Assembly (NCBI RefSeq): GCF_019402645.1
Contig: NZ_VKKS01000001.1
Coordinates: 1,924,885 to 1,988,884 of the forward strand
Reading direction: 5' to 3'
DNA length: 64,000 nucleotides
Source: Morganella morganii
GTDB taxonomy: Bacteria > Pseudomonadota > Gammaproteobacteria > Enterobacterales > Enterobacteriaceae
Part shown: positions 44,301 to 52,876 of the stretch, in pieces
How positions within the stretch are numbered: the first letter of the stretch is position 1
How the letters are laid out: each line of letters begins with the position of its first letter
The notes under the pieces: model-generated
The model's database searches: none
What the model saw: the letters and a program-made list of their open reading frames with translations, nothing else
Told to the model about the DNA's origin: nothing
Program-made: the position numbers and the translations under genes

Positions 44301-44971
44301 TTTGCTGATGTACCCCGTATCACCGGATGTTCCGGCGATAATGCTCTGTCGCGGTGTGCGCGGATCGCCTCTGCCGGGATCAGTTTACTCAGTTCGGCAC
44401 GACTGACCGCGATGATTTTATTCATCTCATGGGAAGTACGGAAACCATCAAAGAAATGAATAAACGGCACCCGGCTGTTCAGCGTGGCCATCTGAGAAAT
44501 CACGGCGAAGTCCTGTGCCTGCTGGACACTGTTGGCGCACAGCAGTGCGCAGCCGGTCTGGCGCACTGCCATCACATCCGAGTGATCACCGAAAATAGAC
44601 AGGGCATGGGTCGCGACGGTCCGCGCTGCCACATGCAGAACAAACGGTATCAGCTGACCGGCAATTTTATACAGGGACGGGATCATCAGCAGCAATCCCT
44701 GGGACGACGTAAACGTGGTCGACAGCGCGCCGGTCTGAAGTGCACCGTGGACAGTGGCAATAGCTCCGCCCTCGGACTGCATTTCCATCATGCGCGGTAC
44801 ATCGCCCCACAAATTCGGTTCCCCGGTGACGGACCAGTGGTCGGCATATTCGGCCATGGCGGAACTCGGGGTAATGGGATAGATGGCGATCACTTCATTC
44901 AGCTGATACGCCATCCGGGCCACCGCCTGATTAGCATCAGTGGTGATCATGCTATGTATTTCGTTGCTCAC
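41396..44971 (-). CDS. nifJ: pyruvate:ferredoxin/flavodoxin oxidoreductase
   Basis: 1191 residues when read from a GTG with a fitting AAGGG site; the frame extends five codons further to an ATG, and E. coli YdbK starts 7 residues later at MIT. It oxidises pyruvate and CoA to acetyl-CoA and CO2, passing electrons to flavodoxin or ferredoxin. Thiamine-PP domain at the start (EVIAIYPITPSSAMAEYADH), two [4Fe-4S] ferredoxin clusters (CTQCNYCVAACPHAAIR and CTGCNLCYEVCPAKDR around residues 690-760), and the C-terminal ThDP region (GGDGWAYDIGFGGLDHV). It is downstream of the yjiM-yjiL-DUF3343 genes. Confidence 0.95.
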   Translation of the reverse strand: MSNEIHSMITTDANQAVARMAYQLNEVIAIYPITPSSAMAEYADHWSVTGEPNLWGDVPRMMEMQSEGGAIATVHGALQTGALSTTFTSSQGLLLMIPSLYKIAGQLIPFVLHVAARTVATHALSIFGDHSDVMAVRQTGCALLCANSVQQAQDFAVISQMATLNSRVPFIHFFDGFRTSHEMNKIIAVSRAELSKLIPAEAIRAHRDRALSPEHPVIRGTSANPDTYFQAREATNPWYDAVYQHVTDAMAAFGDVTGRYYQPFTYYGHPQAERLIILMGSAAGPAEEVADKLIAQGEKVGVLEVHLYRPFSAQHFLDAIPGSVRHIAVLDRTKEAGAQAEPLYLDVMTAFAEAYQNGERVQLPRIIGGRYGLSSKEFDPDCVMAIFRELALTSPKRRFTAGIIDDVTGLSLTPVPAELPVTHRLSALFYGLGSDGTVSAAKNAIQILGSHTDNYAQGFFVYDSKKAGGLTVSHLRISEQPIRATYLIRQADFIACHQWQFLDKYEMAEKLAPGGIFLLNSPYPADEVWHHIPQDVQAILAEKQAQLYVINAYRIARECRLGARINTVMQMAFFHLTALLPAAEIQSYLQQAIIRSYSKKGESVVQDNLMAIARTPEALHRVPLQPVDPQSQPRPPVVPDNAPDFVKTVTAMMLAGRGDALPVSAFPPDGTWPSGTTRWEKRNIAEMIPVWKPSLCTQCNYCVAACPHAAIRAKVADPADFSGAPDTLQRLPVKARDMKGMDYVLQVAPEDCTGCNLCYEVCPAKDREDPAIRAINMQPRLAHLAEEKANFDFFLQLPDTPASRLERIDIRTSQLITPLFEFSGACAGCGETPYIKLLTQLYGEQLLIANATGCSSIYGGNLPTTPYTTNKEGRGPAWANSLFEDNAEFGLGFRLTADQHKKRVKRLLMTVAAQLPDELQQRLTDDALTADEKRAAITELRTLLAENPDPRARELSEDAHYLLPKSVWLIGGDGWAYDIGFGGLDHVLSSGENVNVLVLDTQCYSNTGGQQSKATPMGAVTKFGEEGKGKSRKDLGVSMMMYGNVYVAQIAIGAQMNQTVKAIQEAESYPGPSLVIAYSPCEEHGYDLAFSYDQMKALTASGFWPLYRFDPRREGTGKAPLVLDSRPPSQSLAEVMYQEQRFNRLNSSDPVRAVILAEKAEQRTAKQYALLELLASQKSEPAETDPVQENA

Positions 44972-45068
44972 AATAAGACCCTTCATTTTTATTGTTTTTT
45001 ACAACATAGCAGAATAAAAAATGCCGGATTATCGTGATTGTGGTTTGTTATCTGTCTGTAAGAAACGT

Positions 45069-45311
45069 TTACTCTGCCGCTGTCAGCACATATGCCTCCG
45101 GTTCACAGCGGTATATTTCAGTGACCTGCGGGCGGGTACGTAGTGCCGGGAGAAAGTCATCACTGACACTGAGGCGGATCCCCAGACCACAGGCTTTGCC
45201 CAGTGACGGCGGGATGTCGGTCACAGTAAAAGGCAGCCCGGCAGCAGTGAGATGCTTACGCATCGCCACCACGCCGAGCATATTTTCAAATAAAATCAAA
45301 TAGTCATTCAT
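45069..45311 (-). CDS. DUF3343 family protein (putative Se/S carrier)
   Basis: 80 residues from MNDYLILFENMLGVVAMRKH; the ATG overlaps the end of the activator gene by eight bases. DUF3343 proteins accompany anaerobic Fe-S and selenium-related genes and are annotated as putative sulfur or selenium carriers. CGLGIRLSV holds the conserved Cys. It likely assists Fe-S maturation or activity of the dehydratase-like system. An in-frame upstream ATG is rejected. Confidence 0.75.
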   Translation of the reverse strand: MNDYLILFENMLGVVAMRKHLTAAGLPFTVTDIPPSLGKACGLGIRLSVSDDFLPALRTRPQVTEIYRCEPEAYVLTAAE

Positions 45312-46110
45312 GAACGGATATCCCCGCCGGTACGCCTGTCTGTTTCTGTAACTGACGGATACCGTAAATGGCCGCGCCGATGGCACCGGCAAACTGCCCG
45401 TCCGGATGAGTGATTACTTCTGCCCCCAGATGCTGCGAAAGCCGCTCACAGAACACCTGACTGCGGCTGACCCCGCCGCTGAACAACACTGACGGCACGA
45501 TACTCAGCCGCCCGGCAAAGCCGGCGGTGCGTTGTGCCATCGAATTCACAATTCCCGACAGAATCGACTCCGGATCCACCCCGGAAGATCGCAGGCTGAT
45601 CACTTCCGATTCGGCAAAGACCGTGCACATGCTGGAGATAGCATGCGGCTCAATCCCCCGGATGGTGTCATCCACCGCCGTGATATCCGTGCCGAGTGTC
45701 CGGCTGATCACATCCAGAAAGCGCCCGGTCCCGGCGGCACATTTGTCGTTCATCAGAAAGTCCGTGAGATGCCCCCCTTCATCAAGCCGGATCACCTTAC
45801 TGTCCTGGCCGCCGATATCAATGACCGTGCGGGTTTGCGGATGCAGCCAGCGCGCCCCGATACCGTGGCAGGAGATTTCCGTGACCTGTTTGTCGGCAAA
45901 ATCAACCAGTTTGCGTCCGTAACCGGTGAGCGTCAGATACGGTTTTGTATCACATTCGCCGCAGAGGGTTTCCCGGGCTTCCAGAATCGCCGACTGCGGC
46001 CGGAACGGGGTCGGGATCAGAAAGCGGCGCAGGATCACGCCGCCATCTTCATCACTGAACAAAATCCCTTTGGTGGCGGTCGAGCCGGAGTCAATACCTA
46101 TACTCAGCAT
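45304..46110 (-). CDS. yjiL: 2-hydroxyacyl-CoA dehydratase activator-type ATPase (YjiL-like)
   Basis: 268 residues. A BadF/HgdC ASKHA ATPase: phosphate-1 motif GIDSGSTATKGI (5-16), DIGGQDSKVI (about 95), the Fe-S cysteines in NDKCAAGTGRFLDVIS and SSMCTVFAESEV, and the adenosine motif LFSGGVSRSQ. The family uses ATP to push a low-potential electron into the dehydratase partner. It follows the yjiM-like gene by nine bases and overlaps DUF3343. Like E. coli YjiL at full length. Confidence 0.9.
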   Translation of the reverse strand: MLSIGIDSGSTATKGILFSDEDGGVILRRFLIPTPFRPQSAILEARETLCGECDTKPYLTLTGYGRKLVDFADKQVTEISCHGIGARWLHPQTRTVIDIGGQDSKVIRLDEGGHLTDFLMNDKCAAGTGRFLDVISRTLGTDITAVDDTIRGIEPHAISSMCTVFAESEVISLRSSGVDPESILSGIVNSMAQRTAGFAGRLSIVPSVLFSGGVSRSQVFCERLSQHLGAEVITHPDGQFAGAIGAAIYGIRQLQKQTGVPAGISVHE

Positions 46111-46119
46111 GACGCCTCC

Positions 46120-47277
46120 TTATAACATCTCAATAAAGGCGGCAATGCGGGTGGCAAGCTGACCGGTGTCAGAAGCGGAATAATCTGTCTCAATAGCCAT
46201 ATACGGAATATCGTGTTTTTCGCGGATGTGCCGGTTTATCAGCAGCGATTCCACCGCATAGGTGTGACAGGCCTGAAGGATCACATCAATCACCCCGTCC
46301 ACCTGATAATCCTGCACCATTTCACTGAGCATAGTGAGACGCTGTGTGTTCGGTGAAATACAGGAGCAGCCGATAGCAAGGTATTTTTCGGTCAGAGCAT
46401 CATAAACATCGGTCTGCGGGTTTTCATCCACACACTGTTCAGTCGCTTTCGCGCCGGTGCAGTTTTCATAACCGACAACCCAGCCGCCGTTTTCTTCGAT
46501 AATCCGCACCACTTTTTCCGCCGCACCGCCAATCGGGCAACCGGTAATAAGGATGCGCGGACGCGGTTCCAGCCGTTTACCGGCGGCATATTCCGCACGT
46601 ACTTTGGCCGTCAGCGTTTCCAGTTCACCGATCAAAGCGCGTTTATCAAATTTAAAAGTGGCACCATACACCACACTCAGAATTTCACGGCCGGTCATGG
46701 CCGGCGGATTGAGCTGCCCGAGGCGGTAAAATCCGGTTATTGCACGGCGTTCGCGGTTACGCAGATCGATAGCGTCACGGATCCCCTGCTCCGTAATTTC
46801 ACAACCGAACTGCTCTTCCAGCCGTTTCTGAAAACGGATGATTTCCGAGCGCCAGAGCGCGACAGATTCCGCACTTTCACTGTTATTCGGCAACTGCATC
46901 ACATGAACAGGTTTAAATTCGGCCATATATTCATACATTTTCTTTTTACCGTCGCAGGTGGTTTCACCGACCACGATGTCAGAAAAATAGAAGTAGGGGC
47001 ATTTATCGGTTTTACCGAATCCGTAACTGCTTTTGATCAGCGGACATAAATTGCGGGGTAAGGTTTTTTCCGCTTCTTCTATGGTTTCATCACTGGTTGA
47101 ACAGAGGGAGACAACCGCTGCACCGGCGGCCATAGCAATCTCCTGCGGCATAAAAGTGCAATAGGTTCCCACCAGCGGGACACCCTGCTCTTTCAGTTCC
47201 ATGACTGTGAGAAAGCCTTGTTGGCGGGCATCGGAGAAATCAGAAAAGATCGACGGAAGTTGTGTGACTAATGACAT
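46120..47277 (-). CDS. yjiM: 2-hydroxyacyl-CoA dehydratase D-component-like protein (YjiM-like)
   Basis: 385 residues from [15 protein letters not shown] (E. coli YjiM 383); a longer in-frame ATG adds seven residues. HgdB/FldC-type subunit that binds a [4Fe-4S] cluster: [29 protein letters not shown] and [14 protein letters not shown] carry conserved cysteines. In fermenters such proteins dehydrate 2-hydroxyacyl-CoA via ketyl radicals; only one subunit type is present here, so the reaction is uncertain. First gene of a leftward anaerobic cluster ending in nifJ. Confidence 0.88.
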   Translation of the reverse strand: MSLVTQLPSIFSDFSDARQQGFLTVMELKEQGVPLVGTYCTFMPQEIAMAAGAAVVSLCSTSDETIEEAEKTLPRNLCPLIKSSYGFGKTDKCPYFYFSDIVVGETTCDGKKKMYEYMAEFKPVHVMQLPNNSESAESVALWRSEIIRFQKRLEEQFGCEITEQGIRDAIDLRNRERRAITGFYRLGQLNPPAMTGREILSVVYGATFKFDKRALIGELETLTAKVRAEYAAGKRLEPRPRILITGCPIGGAAEKVVRIIEENGGWVVGYENCTGAKATEQCVDENPQTDVYDALTEKYLAIGCSCISPNTQRLTMLSEMVQDYQVDGVIDVILQACHTYAVESLLINRHIREKHDIPYMAIETDYSASDTGQLATRIAAFIEML

Positions 47278-47343
47278 AAGTAGACCTACCATTATCATTA
47301 TTAAAGTGTGGCGCCAGAGTAGACCTATTAATAATAAGGATAA

Positions 47344-47378
47344 TTGAGGTAAATCATATTCAGGGTGAATATCCCTGA
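47344..47378 (-). promoter_or_regulatory. possible FNR-like site and palindrome upstream of yjiM
   Basis: TTGAGGTAAATCAT (47344-47357) differs from an FNR box at two symmetric positions. A perfect palindrome TCAGGG-TGAATAT-CCCTGA lies at 47360-47378. Both fall about 70-100 bases before the yjiM start, where oxygen control would be expected. Tentative. Confidence 0.4.
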
Positions 47379-47599
47379 CGGAACTAAATTAACGTGATCT
47401 TAAATCACAGCGTCCGGCAACGGAATTATCTGGCACCCTGCGTTATCAGTCAGTAAGCTTCAGAGTAATCATAAACCTGACTGATATTCTACCCTGAGAG
47501 CACCTGATGATGATACCCGCCCGCCATACAACAACGACAACTTACTTTCACCTGACTCTGACACGCTGTTTATAACAGCCGGATGCTGACGGAGGATAT

Positions 47600-48031
47600 A
47601 TGCTAACAGGAATGAATCATCTGACCCTGGCGGTCACCGATTTGGATCGCAGCCTGCATTTTTATCACGGTATTCTGAAAATGACACTGCATACCCGCTG
47701 GAAATACGGCGCTTACCTGACCTGCGGGGATCTGTGGATCTGTTTATCAGCGGATCCTGAAATTATTCACCGGCCTATTCATCAGGGTTATACCCATTAC
47801 GCTTTCACCCTTTCTCCTGAACAATTCCCGGCCTTCCGCGCCCTTCTGGCCTCGCATCAGATAACACTCTGGAAACGCAACCGCAGTGAAGGGAATTCCG
47901 TCTATTTTCTTGACCCGGACGGACACCAGCTTGAGGCACATTCCGGCGGGATACAGCAGCGGCTGGATGCCTGCCGCACGGCACCGTATGAAGAGATGAT
48001 ATTTCCTGTATCCGGGCAGATTAATGTGTAA
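47600..48031 (+). CDS. fosA: FosA-like glutathione transferase (fosfomycin resistance)
   Basis: 143 residues, VOC fold. Metal ligands predicted at His7 (GMNHLTLAVTDLDRSLHFY), His66 (YTHYAFTL) and Glu112 (FLDPDGHQLEAHSGG), equivalent to those of FosA; the K+-loop SEGNSVYFLDPDGH is conserved. It adds glutathione to fosfomycin. A good GGAGGATAT site precedes the start. Full-length resemblance to plasmid and Klebsiella/Pseudomonas FosA suggests a chromosomal intrinsic-resistance gene; activity is not proven. Confidence 0.85.
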   Translation: MLTGMNHLTLAVTDLDRSLHFYHGILKMTLHTRWKYGAYLTCGDLWICLSADPEIIHRPIHQGYTHYAFTLSPEQFPAFRALLASHQITLWKRNRSEGNSVYFLDPDGHQLEAHSGGIQQRLDACRTAPYEEMIFPVSGQINV

Positions 48032-48066
48032 TATGGAATAAACCCTTATCTTACGGAAACACTGCT

Positions 48067-48513
48067 ATGTCTGATTACCCTGCCGTCCCCGGTGTGCTGT
48101 TTGTTGCCGGTTTTGGTCCGGTGACCCGCGATCCCGCCCGGAGTAAACACTTTTTTGCAGATACTGCCGGCCTGCCGCTCAGTGCATCTGAAAGCGTGCC
48201 CGATTACCTGACAGCGGATCACAGCCTGCACGGCGTGAAACACTTCGCGCTCTGGCCGCTCAGACAGGCCGCTGTCTCCTGTTTCGGACAGGAAACCTGG
48301 CCGTCCTCACATCCTGTGCCGCAGGCGTGGGTTGAATTTGAAGTCAGTGATCTGACAGCAGCCACACAATTTTTTCGGTCACAGGGCTATCCGCTGCTGG
48401 TGGCGGACAAAACCGAACCGTGGGGACAATCCGTCACCCGTCTTCTCAGTCCGGAAGGGCTGCTGGTCGGACTGACTATCACCCCGTGGCTGCGGGATAA
48501 CACCGGCGAATAA
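48067..48513 (+). CDS. VOC superfamily (glyoxalase-like) protein
   Basis: 148 residues with paired beta-alpha-beta units: VTRDPARSKHFFADTAGLPL in the first half and EFEVSDLTAATQFFRSQGYPLLV in the second. It lacks obvious FosA-type ligands. Function could be lactoylglutathione-like or drug binding. It lies 35 bases after fosA and may be co-transcribed. A stem CACCGGCG / CGCCGGTG at its stop codon may end transcription. Confidence 0.65.
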   Translation: MSDYPAVPGVLFVAGFGPVTRDPARSKHFFADTAGLPLSASESVPDYLTADHSLHGVKHFALWPLRQAAVSCFGQETWPSSHPVPQAWVEFEVSDLTAATQFFRSQGYPLLVADKTEPWGQSVTRLLSPEGLLVGLTITPWLRDNTGE

Positions 48514-48534
48514 CCGCCGGTGCAGTGGTTGCTG

Positions 48535-48660
48535 TTATCCGCTGCTGACGCAGACTGACTGCAACCCGGTAAAGGCGTTCATCAGGCCGGTGACGACAGT
48601 CAGATCACTCATTTCCTCATCGGAAAAATACGCCTTCACACGCCGCCGGGTTGCTCCTCC
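48535..48660 (-). pseudogene. remnant of a carboxymuconolactone decarboxylase family gene
   Basis: Reading leftwards, the stretch gives AYFSDEEMSDLTVVTGLMNAFTGL before a stop. This matches the C-terminal helices of AhpD/CMD-like proteins (FSDeEl.dLtlv.g.iNa). The active-site CxxC part is gone. No start is present. Confidence 0.5.
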
Positions 48661-48893
48661 GGTAAGGAAATCATATCGGGCAGCTGTATTACGCGGATAT
48701 CCGGAAAACCGGTATAGATGATCCCCGGATAGTTTCAGAAACTGACTTTCCCGCTATGCGCTTATAAATTTGCATTATACGCGTATTCAGCCCTTTATTC
48801 TTTCTGCTGATTTCCGGAAGATTGAACTGAACTGATTGTGCGGATAACCGCATCCGATTACACTTAATATTTGTAAAAACAACTATCGTGTTT
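48661..48893. other. spacer without a recognisable gene
   Basis: Short frames only; it holds the decayed 5' side of the CMD-type remnant and the promoter of the next exported protein. Confidence 0.4.
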
Positions 48894-49334
48894 ATGCGTT
48901 TATTAACTTTCTTATTATTATCAGTCTGTTTATCCGGCTATGCCGCCGGAAGATCACTGAACGGCTATTACAAATGTGAGATCTCATCCGCCAGTTATCA
49001 GAGAAAACAGGGCGCAATGCGTGATTTTTATTTTCCGGATAAACAACACGAGTCTGTCGTTTTGTTTAACAATGACCGCTTTACAGTGCTTGATACGCAA
49101 CCGTCTCCTTACCATTCCCCGGTGCTGACGCCGATTAAACAGTTCGCCACCATGTCAAAGCAGGATTTACAGGAGATCGGCGAAGATACGCTGATTTATG
49201 CCGGTGCCTACTCCGGGCTTGCCTATTTCACGCCGTCAAAACAGCGCTTTGTCTTTGGTTTAAACAAACGCACCGGCGGCAATAACGGCTCTTTCCTGCT
49301 GGAACTGCAAAACTGCCGCCGGACAACACACTGA
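48894..49334 (+). CDS. exported protein of unknown function
   Basis: 146 residues with a signal peptide (LLTFLLLSVCLSGYA). The mature region has two Cys (YKCEIS and LQNCRR near the C-terminus), likely a disulfide, and beta-rich blocks (DFYFPDKQHESVVLFNNDRF). A GTG two codons earlier is an alternative start. No family recognised. Confidence 0.5.
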   Translation: MRLLTFLLLSVCLSGYAAGRSLNGYYKCEISSASYQRKQGAMRDFYFPDKQHESVVLFNNDRFTVLDTQPSPYHSPVLTPIKQFATMSKQDLQEIGEDTLIYAGAYSGLAYFTPSKQRFVFGLNKRTGGNNGSFLLELQNCRRTTH

Positions 49335-49342
49335 CCTTCCTG

Positions 49343-50236
49343 TCAGTCACACACCTGCATGACCACCCCGCGAAGCCAGATGAGTACCGCGTCACCTTCA
49401 CTGCGCTGGTGCCATAACATCTGGAAACTGAGCGGTGCGATAGTCAGCGGCGGCACAAACACCTGTAATGACGGGCTGAGTATTTCAGGCAGTGCCCGCT
49501 GTGCCACGGTCAGAATCAGGTCGGTACCTTCCGGCAGTTGTGAGGCTATCTGCCAGTAAGGAACAGAAACGGCAATGCGCCGCCGGTAATTAAGCAGCTG
49601 TAACTGCCGGTCAATCTCATTGGCTTCATAAGGTTTCATACTCGCCAGAATATGCGGATGCGAGAGCCAGTCCGCCATCGGCATCGTACCGTTGGTGCAG
49701 TATTGTTTATCCGCAACACTGACCATGGTGTCCGTAAATACTGTCTTCGTGCGGAGGGTGTAATCCGTGGCGTTAAACACCCCGAATGCCAGATCGAGAC
49801 TGCCTTCCTGCAATTTTCCCTGCATCTCCTCACGGCTGCCCTGCCAGATTTGCAGATCAACCTGCGGTGCGGCACTGCGCAGATAACGAATTAATTTTGC
49901 ACTGAAAATTGCCGCCCCGTAATCGGACATCGCAATATTAAAGCGCCGGGTACAGTTTTCCGGCCTGAAATCCTGTTGTGCTATCAGGTCATCGAGCTGA
50001 CTCAGTGCCTGTGTCAGCGGCACATACAGTGTTTCCGCCTTACCGGAAAGATGATAGCGCCCCTGTCTGCGGATAAGCAGCGGATCCTGAAATAACTCCC
50101 GCAACTGATTCAGTGTATGGCTGACAGCAGGCTGGCTGCGGTGCAGAGACACCGCCGCCCGGCTGACATGGCGTTCACGCAGTAATGCATGCAGGGTAAC
50201 AAGCTGATTTAAATCAAGTTTCTTTATATTATTCAT
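49343..50236 (-). CDS. LysR-type transcriptional regulator (NodD-like subgroup)
   Basis: 297 residues. N-terminal winged helix with HVSRAAVSLHRSQPAVSHTL (about 23-42) and a periplasmic-binding-like effector domain. It is divergent from the YdcZ-type transporter gene with a 94-base gap, so it probably controls that gene and itself through the shared region. The ligand is unknown. Confidence 0.85.
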   Translation of the reverse strand: MNNIKKLDLNQLVTLHALLRERHVSRAAVSLHRSQPAVSHTLNQLRELFQDPLLIRRQGRYHLSGKAETLYVPLTQALSQLDDLIAQQDFRPENCTRRFNIAMSDYGAAIFSAKLIRYLRSAAPQVDLQIWQGSREEMQGKLQEGSLDLAFGVFNATDYTLRTKTVFTDTMVSVADKQYCTNGTMPMADWLSHPHILASMKPYEANEIDRQLQLLNYRRRIAVSVPYWQIASQLPEGTDLILTVAQRALPEILSPSLQVFVPPLTIAPLSFQMLWHQRSEGDAVLIWLRGVVMQVCD

Positions 50237-50330
50237 TGTACGAATAGTGCCATATAAAATTGATCATTTCCGGTTCTGCCGGGAATCACCTATGATTGAT
50301 GTTAATAAAACGTTAACCAGGGAGGCCACT

Positions 50331-50867
50331 ATGTCAACTTTATCATTATCCGCTATTGCGCTGATTATCTGTGCCTTTTTTGCCGGAGCTATTGTGCCGG
50401 TACAGGCTGTCAGCAATGCAGTATTAGCACGCCATCTGGGTCATCCGTTGTGGGCCAGTCTGGTATCATTATTAATCAGTATTATTGTTTTAGCACCGTT
50501 ATTATTTATCTTCAAAGTTCCAAAGCCGGTATTAAGTGCAGATTTACTGCATCAGCCGTTCTGGATTTGGATAGGTGGTATTGCCGGGATGCTGTATCTG
50601 ACTTCTGCCCTGATCCTGGTGCCGAAAATCGGCGGTATTACTTTTTTCGTGATGGTGATTGCCGGCCAGCTGGTGATTTCCGCCCTGATTGAACACTTTG
50701 GTCTGTTCGGTATGCCGAAACAGCCGGTTCAGATAGCTAAACTCGCCGGTATCAGCCTGGTGGTGGCCGGTGTGCTGGTGATGCAGTTCGCGGGTGAAAA
50801 AAAGCCCCGCGACAGTGATGGCGGGGCAGGAAATGCGACTCAAATCGAACAAACAATAAAAAGATAG
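50331..50867 (+). CDS. YdcZ/DUF606 family small transporter
   Basis: 178 residues from MSTLSLSAIALIICAFFAGA with a GGGAGG site; a longer frame (50247) is rejected. Five or more hydrophobic helices form one DMT-type half (VQAVSNAVLARHLGHPLWAS, LTSALILVPKIGGITFF). DUF606 proteins usually act as single- or paired-gene DMT transporters; here there is one. A LysR gene is divergent. Confidence 0.75.
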   Translation: MSTLSLSAIALIICAFFAGAIVPVQAVSNAVLARHLGHPLWASLVSLLISIIVLAPLLFIFKVPKPVLSADLLHQPFWIWIGGIAGMLYLTSALILVPKIGGITFFVMVIAGQLVISALIEHFGLFGMPKQPVQIAKLAGISLVVAGVLVMQFAGEKKPRDSDGGAGNATQIEQTIKR

Positions 50868-50885
50868 GTTTGGTACCCCGGAATG

Positions 50886-51800
50886 TTACTGCACAGTCTC
50901 AGCGTCCTTCTCCGCTTCCGGACGGCGCGAAGGACGCTGTAATAAGAAGACACCACTCATAATCAGCACCATCGACAGAATCGCCGTCAGCCCGGGTTGC
51001 TCATCGGCCGCCAGGAAACCGACAATCAGCGCCACCACCGGCGGAATATACGTCACGGATGATGCCACCACGGCTCCCAGATTCAGAATCAGATAGTAAT
51101 ACGTCAGATAAGCTACTCCGGTGCCGAGCAATCCCAGCCCGATAATCAGCCCGAGACTGGCAGTGCGGTCCTGCGCAATCGCGGTAATGCCGGTAAACGG
51201 CGTGATGCAGGCCAGGATCAGCAGAGCAAAGCCAATCTGATAGGTAGTCAGCGCCAGCGGGGCAATCTGTTTATCAGCCAGAAATTTTTTGGCATACACA
51301 AATGAAATCCCCACACTCAGTGATCCCATAATCATATAACCCACCCCGGCAAGGCTGATACTCTCCCCGCTGACCTGCCACGGTTTGGCGATCAGAATCA
51401 CCCCGGCAAAACCGAACATCAGCCCGCACAGACGCATCACCGTGATTTTTTCCTGACGCAGAAAAATCACCGCGACAATAAACGAGAACAGCGGAATCGC
51501 CCCGCTGAGCACACCGGATACCCCGGAGAGCAGCAATGAAGTACCGGAAGCAAACGCCCAGTAATAAATTACCGTTGCCAGCAGCGCCATCACCAGGAAA
51601 TGCCCGGTGTATTTCAGGTGCTCGCGGCGCATGGCTTTCTGCATCCACGCCATCACCGCAATCGGCACAAAACCGCATAACACCCGCAAAAACACAATCT
51701 GCACCGGCGAGATCCACTCACTTGCCTGCCGCATAAAAATAAAGTTGGTTCCCCAGATAATCCCGAGGAACGCAAAGGCTGATGCCGTTTTACTGTTCAT
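50886..51800 (-). CDS. EamA-type DMT transporter (drug/metabolite exporter)
   Basis: 304 residues with ten hydrophobic helices in two EamA repeats (WGTNFIFMRQASEWISPVQ and the second half starting near LSVGISFVYAKKF). It probably exports amino acids or other small molecules. Divergent from a LysR-type regulator (78-98-base gap) that likely controls it. Convergent with the YdcZ-type gene. Confidence 0.8.
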   Translation of the reverse strand: MNSKTASAFAFLGIIWGTNFIFMRQASEWISPVQIVFLRVLCGFVPIAVMAWMQKAMRREHLKYTGHFLVMALLATVIYYWAFASGTSLLLSGVSGVLSGAIPLFSFIVAVIFLRQEKITVMRLCGLMFGFAGVILIAKPWQVSGESISLAGVGYMIMGSLSVGISFVYAKKFLADKQIAPLALTTYQIGFALLILACITPFTGITAIAQDRTASLGLIIGLGLLGTGVAYLTYYYLILNLGAVVASSVTYIPPVVALIVGFLAADEQPGLTAILSMVLIMSGVFLLQRPSRRPEAEKDAETVQ

Positions 51801-51898
51801 ACCATTAGTACCCCTTTTTTCTGACAGGGCTATTGTTCTGAATCCGGGGCTGTGCTACAACCGATTTAAATTGCCTTATGAAAGAGAAAAACTATTTC

Positions 51899-52801
51899 AT
51901 GAACCATTATCCGCCGATGAAAGCATTACTGGCCTTTGAAGCCAGTGTCCGGCTCGGCAGTTTTATTAAAGCGGCAGAATCCCTGCATATCACGCCGGGA
52001 GCGGTCAGTCAGCAGATAAAAAAGCTGGAAAAGGGACTGGGTATGATGTTGTTTGTGCGTGAAATCCGCAAACTGACGGTGACTGAGACAGGACAGAAAT
52101 ACTATCGCTTAATTCAGCCGGCGCTGGAACAAATCCGGGCTGCCAGCGAGAAAATCCGCTATGCGGCACACCATACCCTGACCCTTTCCATGCCGCCCGG
52201 GCTGGCCTCCAAATGGTTTTCCCCCAGGATGAGTGATTTTGTCCGCACCTTTCCGGGTCTGGATCTGCACCTGAATGCCACGGCGGCACTAATTTCGCTG
52301 GAAAAAGACAATGTGGACCTGGCTGTCCGCTATACCGATTTATCCCGGGCGCAACCCGCCCGGGTGCTGTTGTCCGATGCGCCCTGCCGCCTGTTTTGTC
52401 ATCCTGCTTATGCTGCCCGGCTGTCACTCAGCAGCCCGGCGGATCTGAAAAATGCCGTACTGCTGCATACCACACTCTATCCTTACTGGAATGCCTGGCT
52501 GGAACAATATGCAGCGATACCTTCCGGTGGTATACCGTTCACAGCCGGATTGCATTTCGATCAGTTTTTACTGGCGATTGATGCAGCAGTGCATCAGCAG
52601 GGTGTTCTGATTGCCAATGATTTTCTGCTGGAACATGAACTGGCACAACAGACCCTCATTCCGTTATTTCCGGCGCTGACACTACATTCCGGCAAAGGTT
52701 TTTATCTGCTGCATAACCGTCACAGCGCCGATCAGGTGATGATCAGTGCAGTCAGTGACTGGTTTTGTCACGCATTTGCTCACACCGCGGAGAATAAATA
52801 A
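51899..52801 (+). CDS. LysR-type transcriptional regulator (GcvA-like)
   Basis: 300 residues from MNHYPPMKALLAFEASVRLG; an ATG seven codons earlier cannot be excluded. GcvA-like winged helix (SFIKAAESLHITPGAVSQQIK). The effector domain is typical. Divergent from the EamA-type exporter, its probable target. Ends at a strong shared terminator. Confidence 0.85.
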   Translation: MNHYPPMKALLAFEASVRLGSFIKAAESLHITPGAVSQQIKKLEKGLGMMLFVREIRKLTVTETGQKYYRLIQPALEQIRAASEKIRYAAHHTLTLSMPPGLASKWFSPRMSDFVRTFPGLDLHLNATAALISLEKDNVDLAVRYTDLSRAQPARVLLSDAPCRLFCHPAYAARLSLSSPADLKNAVLLHTTLYPYWNAWLEQYAAIPSGGIPFTAGLHFDQFLLAIDAAVHQQGVLIANDFLLEHELAQQTLIPLFPALTLHSGKGFYLLHNRHSADQVMISAVSDWFCHAFAHTAENK

Positions 52802-52802
52802 T

Positions 52803-52846
52803 AAATCCCGGAATAATTAAAAATAAACAGGATATTCCGGGATTTT
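52803..52846. terminator. bidirectional terminator between LysR and ornithine decarboxylase
   Basis: A perfect 13-bp stem (AAATCCCGGAATA / TATTCCGGGATTT) with a 17-base loop and A/T flanks serves both convergent genes. Confidence 0.75.
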
Positions 52847-52876
52847 CCTGTATACGCTGATGAAACTGTTCTGCTG

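Noticed and set aside
47400..47430. A CRP-like site GTGATCTTAAATCAC upstream of fosA
   Set aside because: The half-sites have the wrong spacing for both CRP and FNR.
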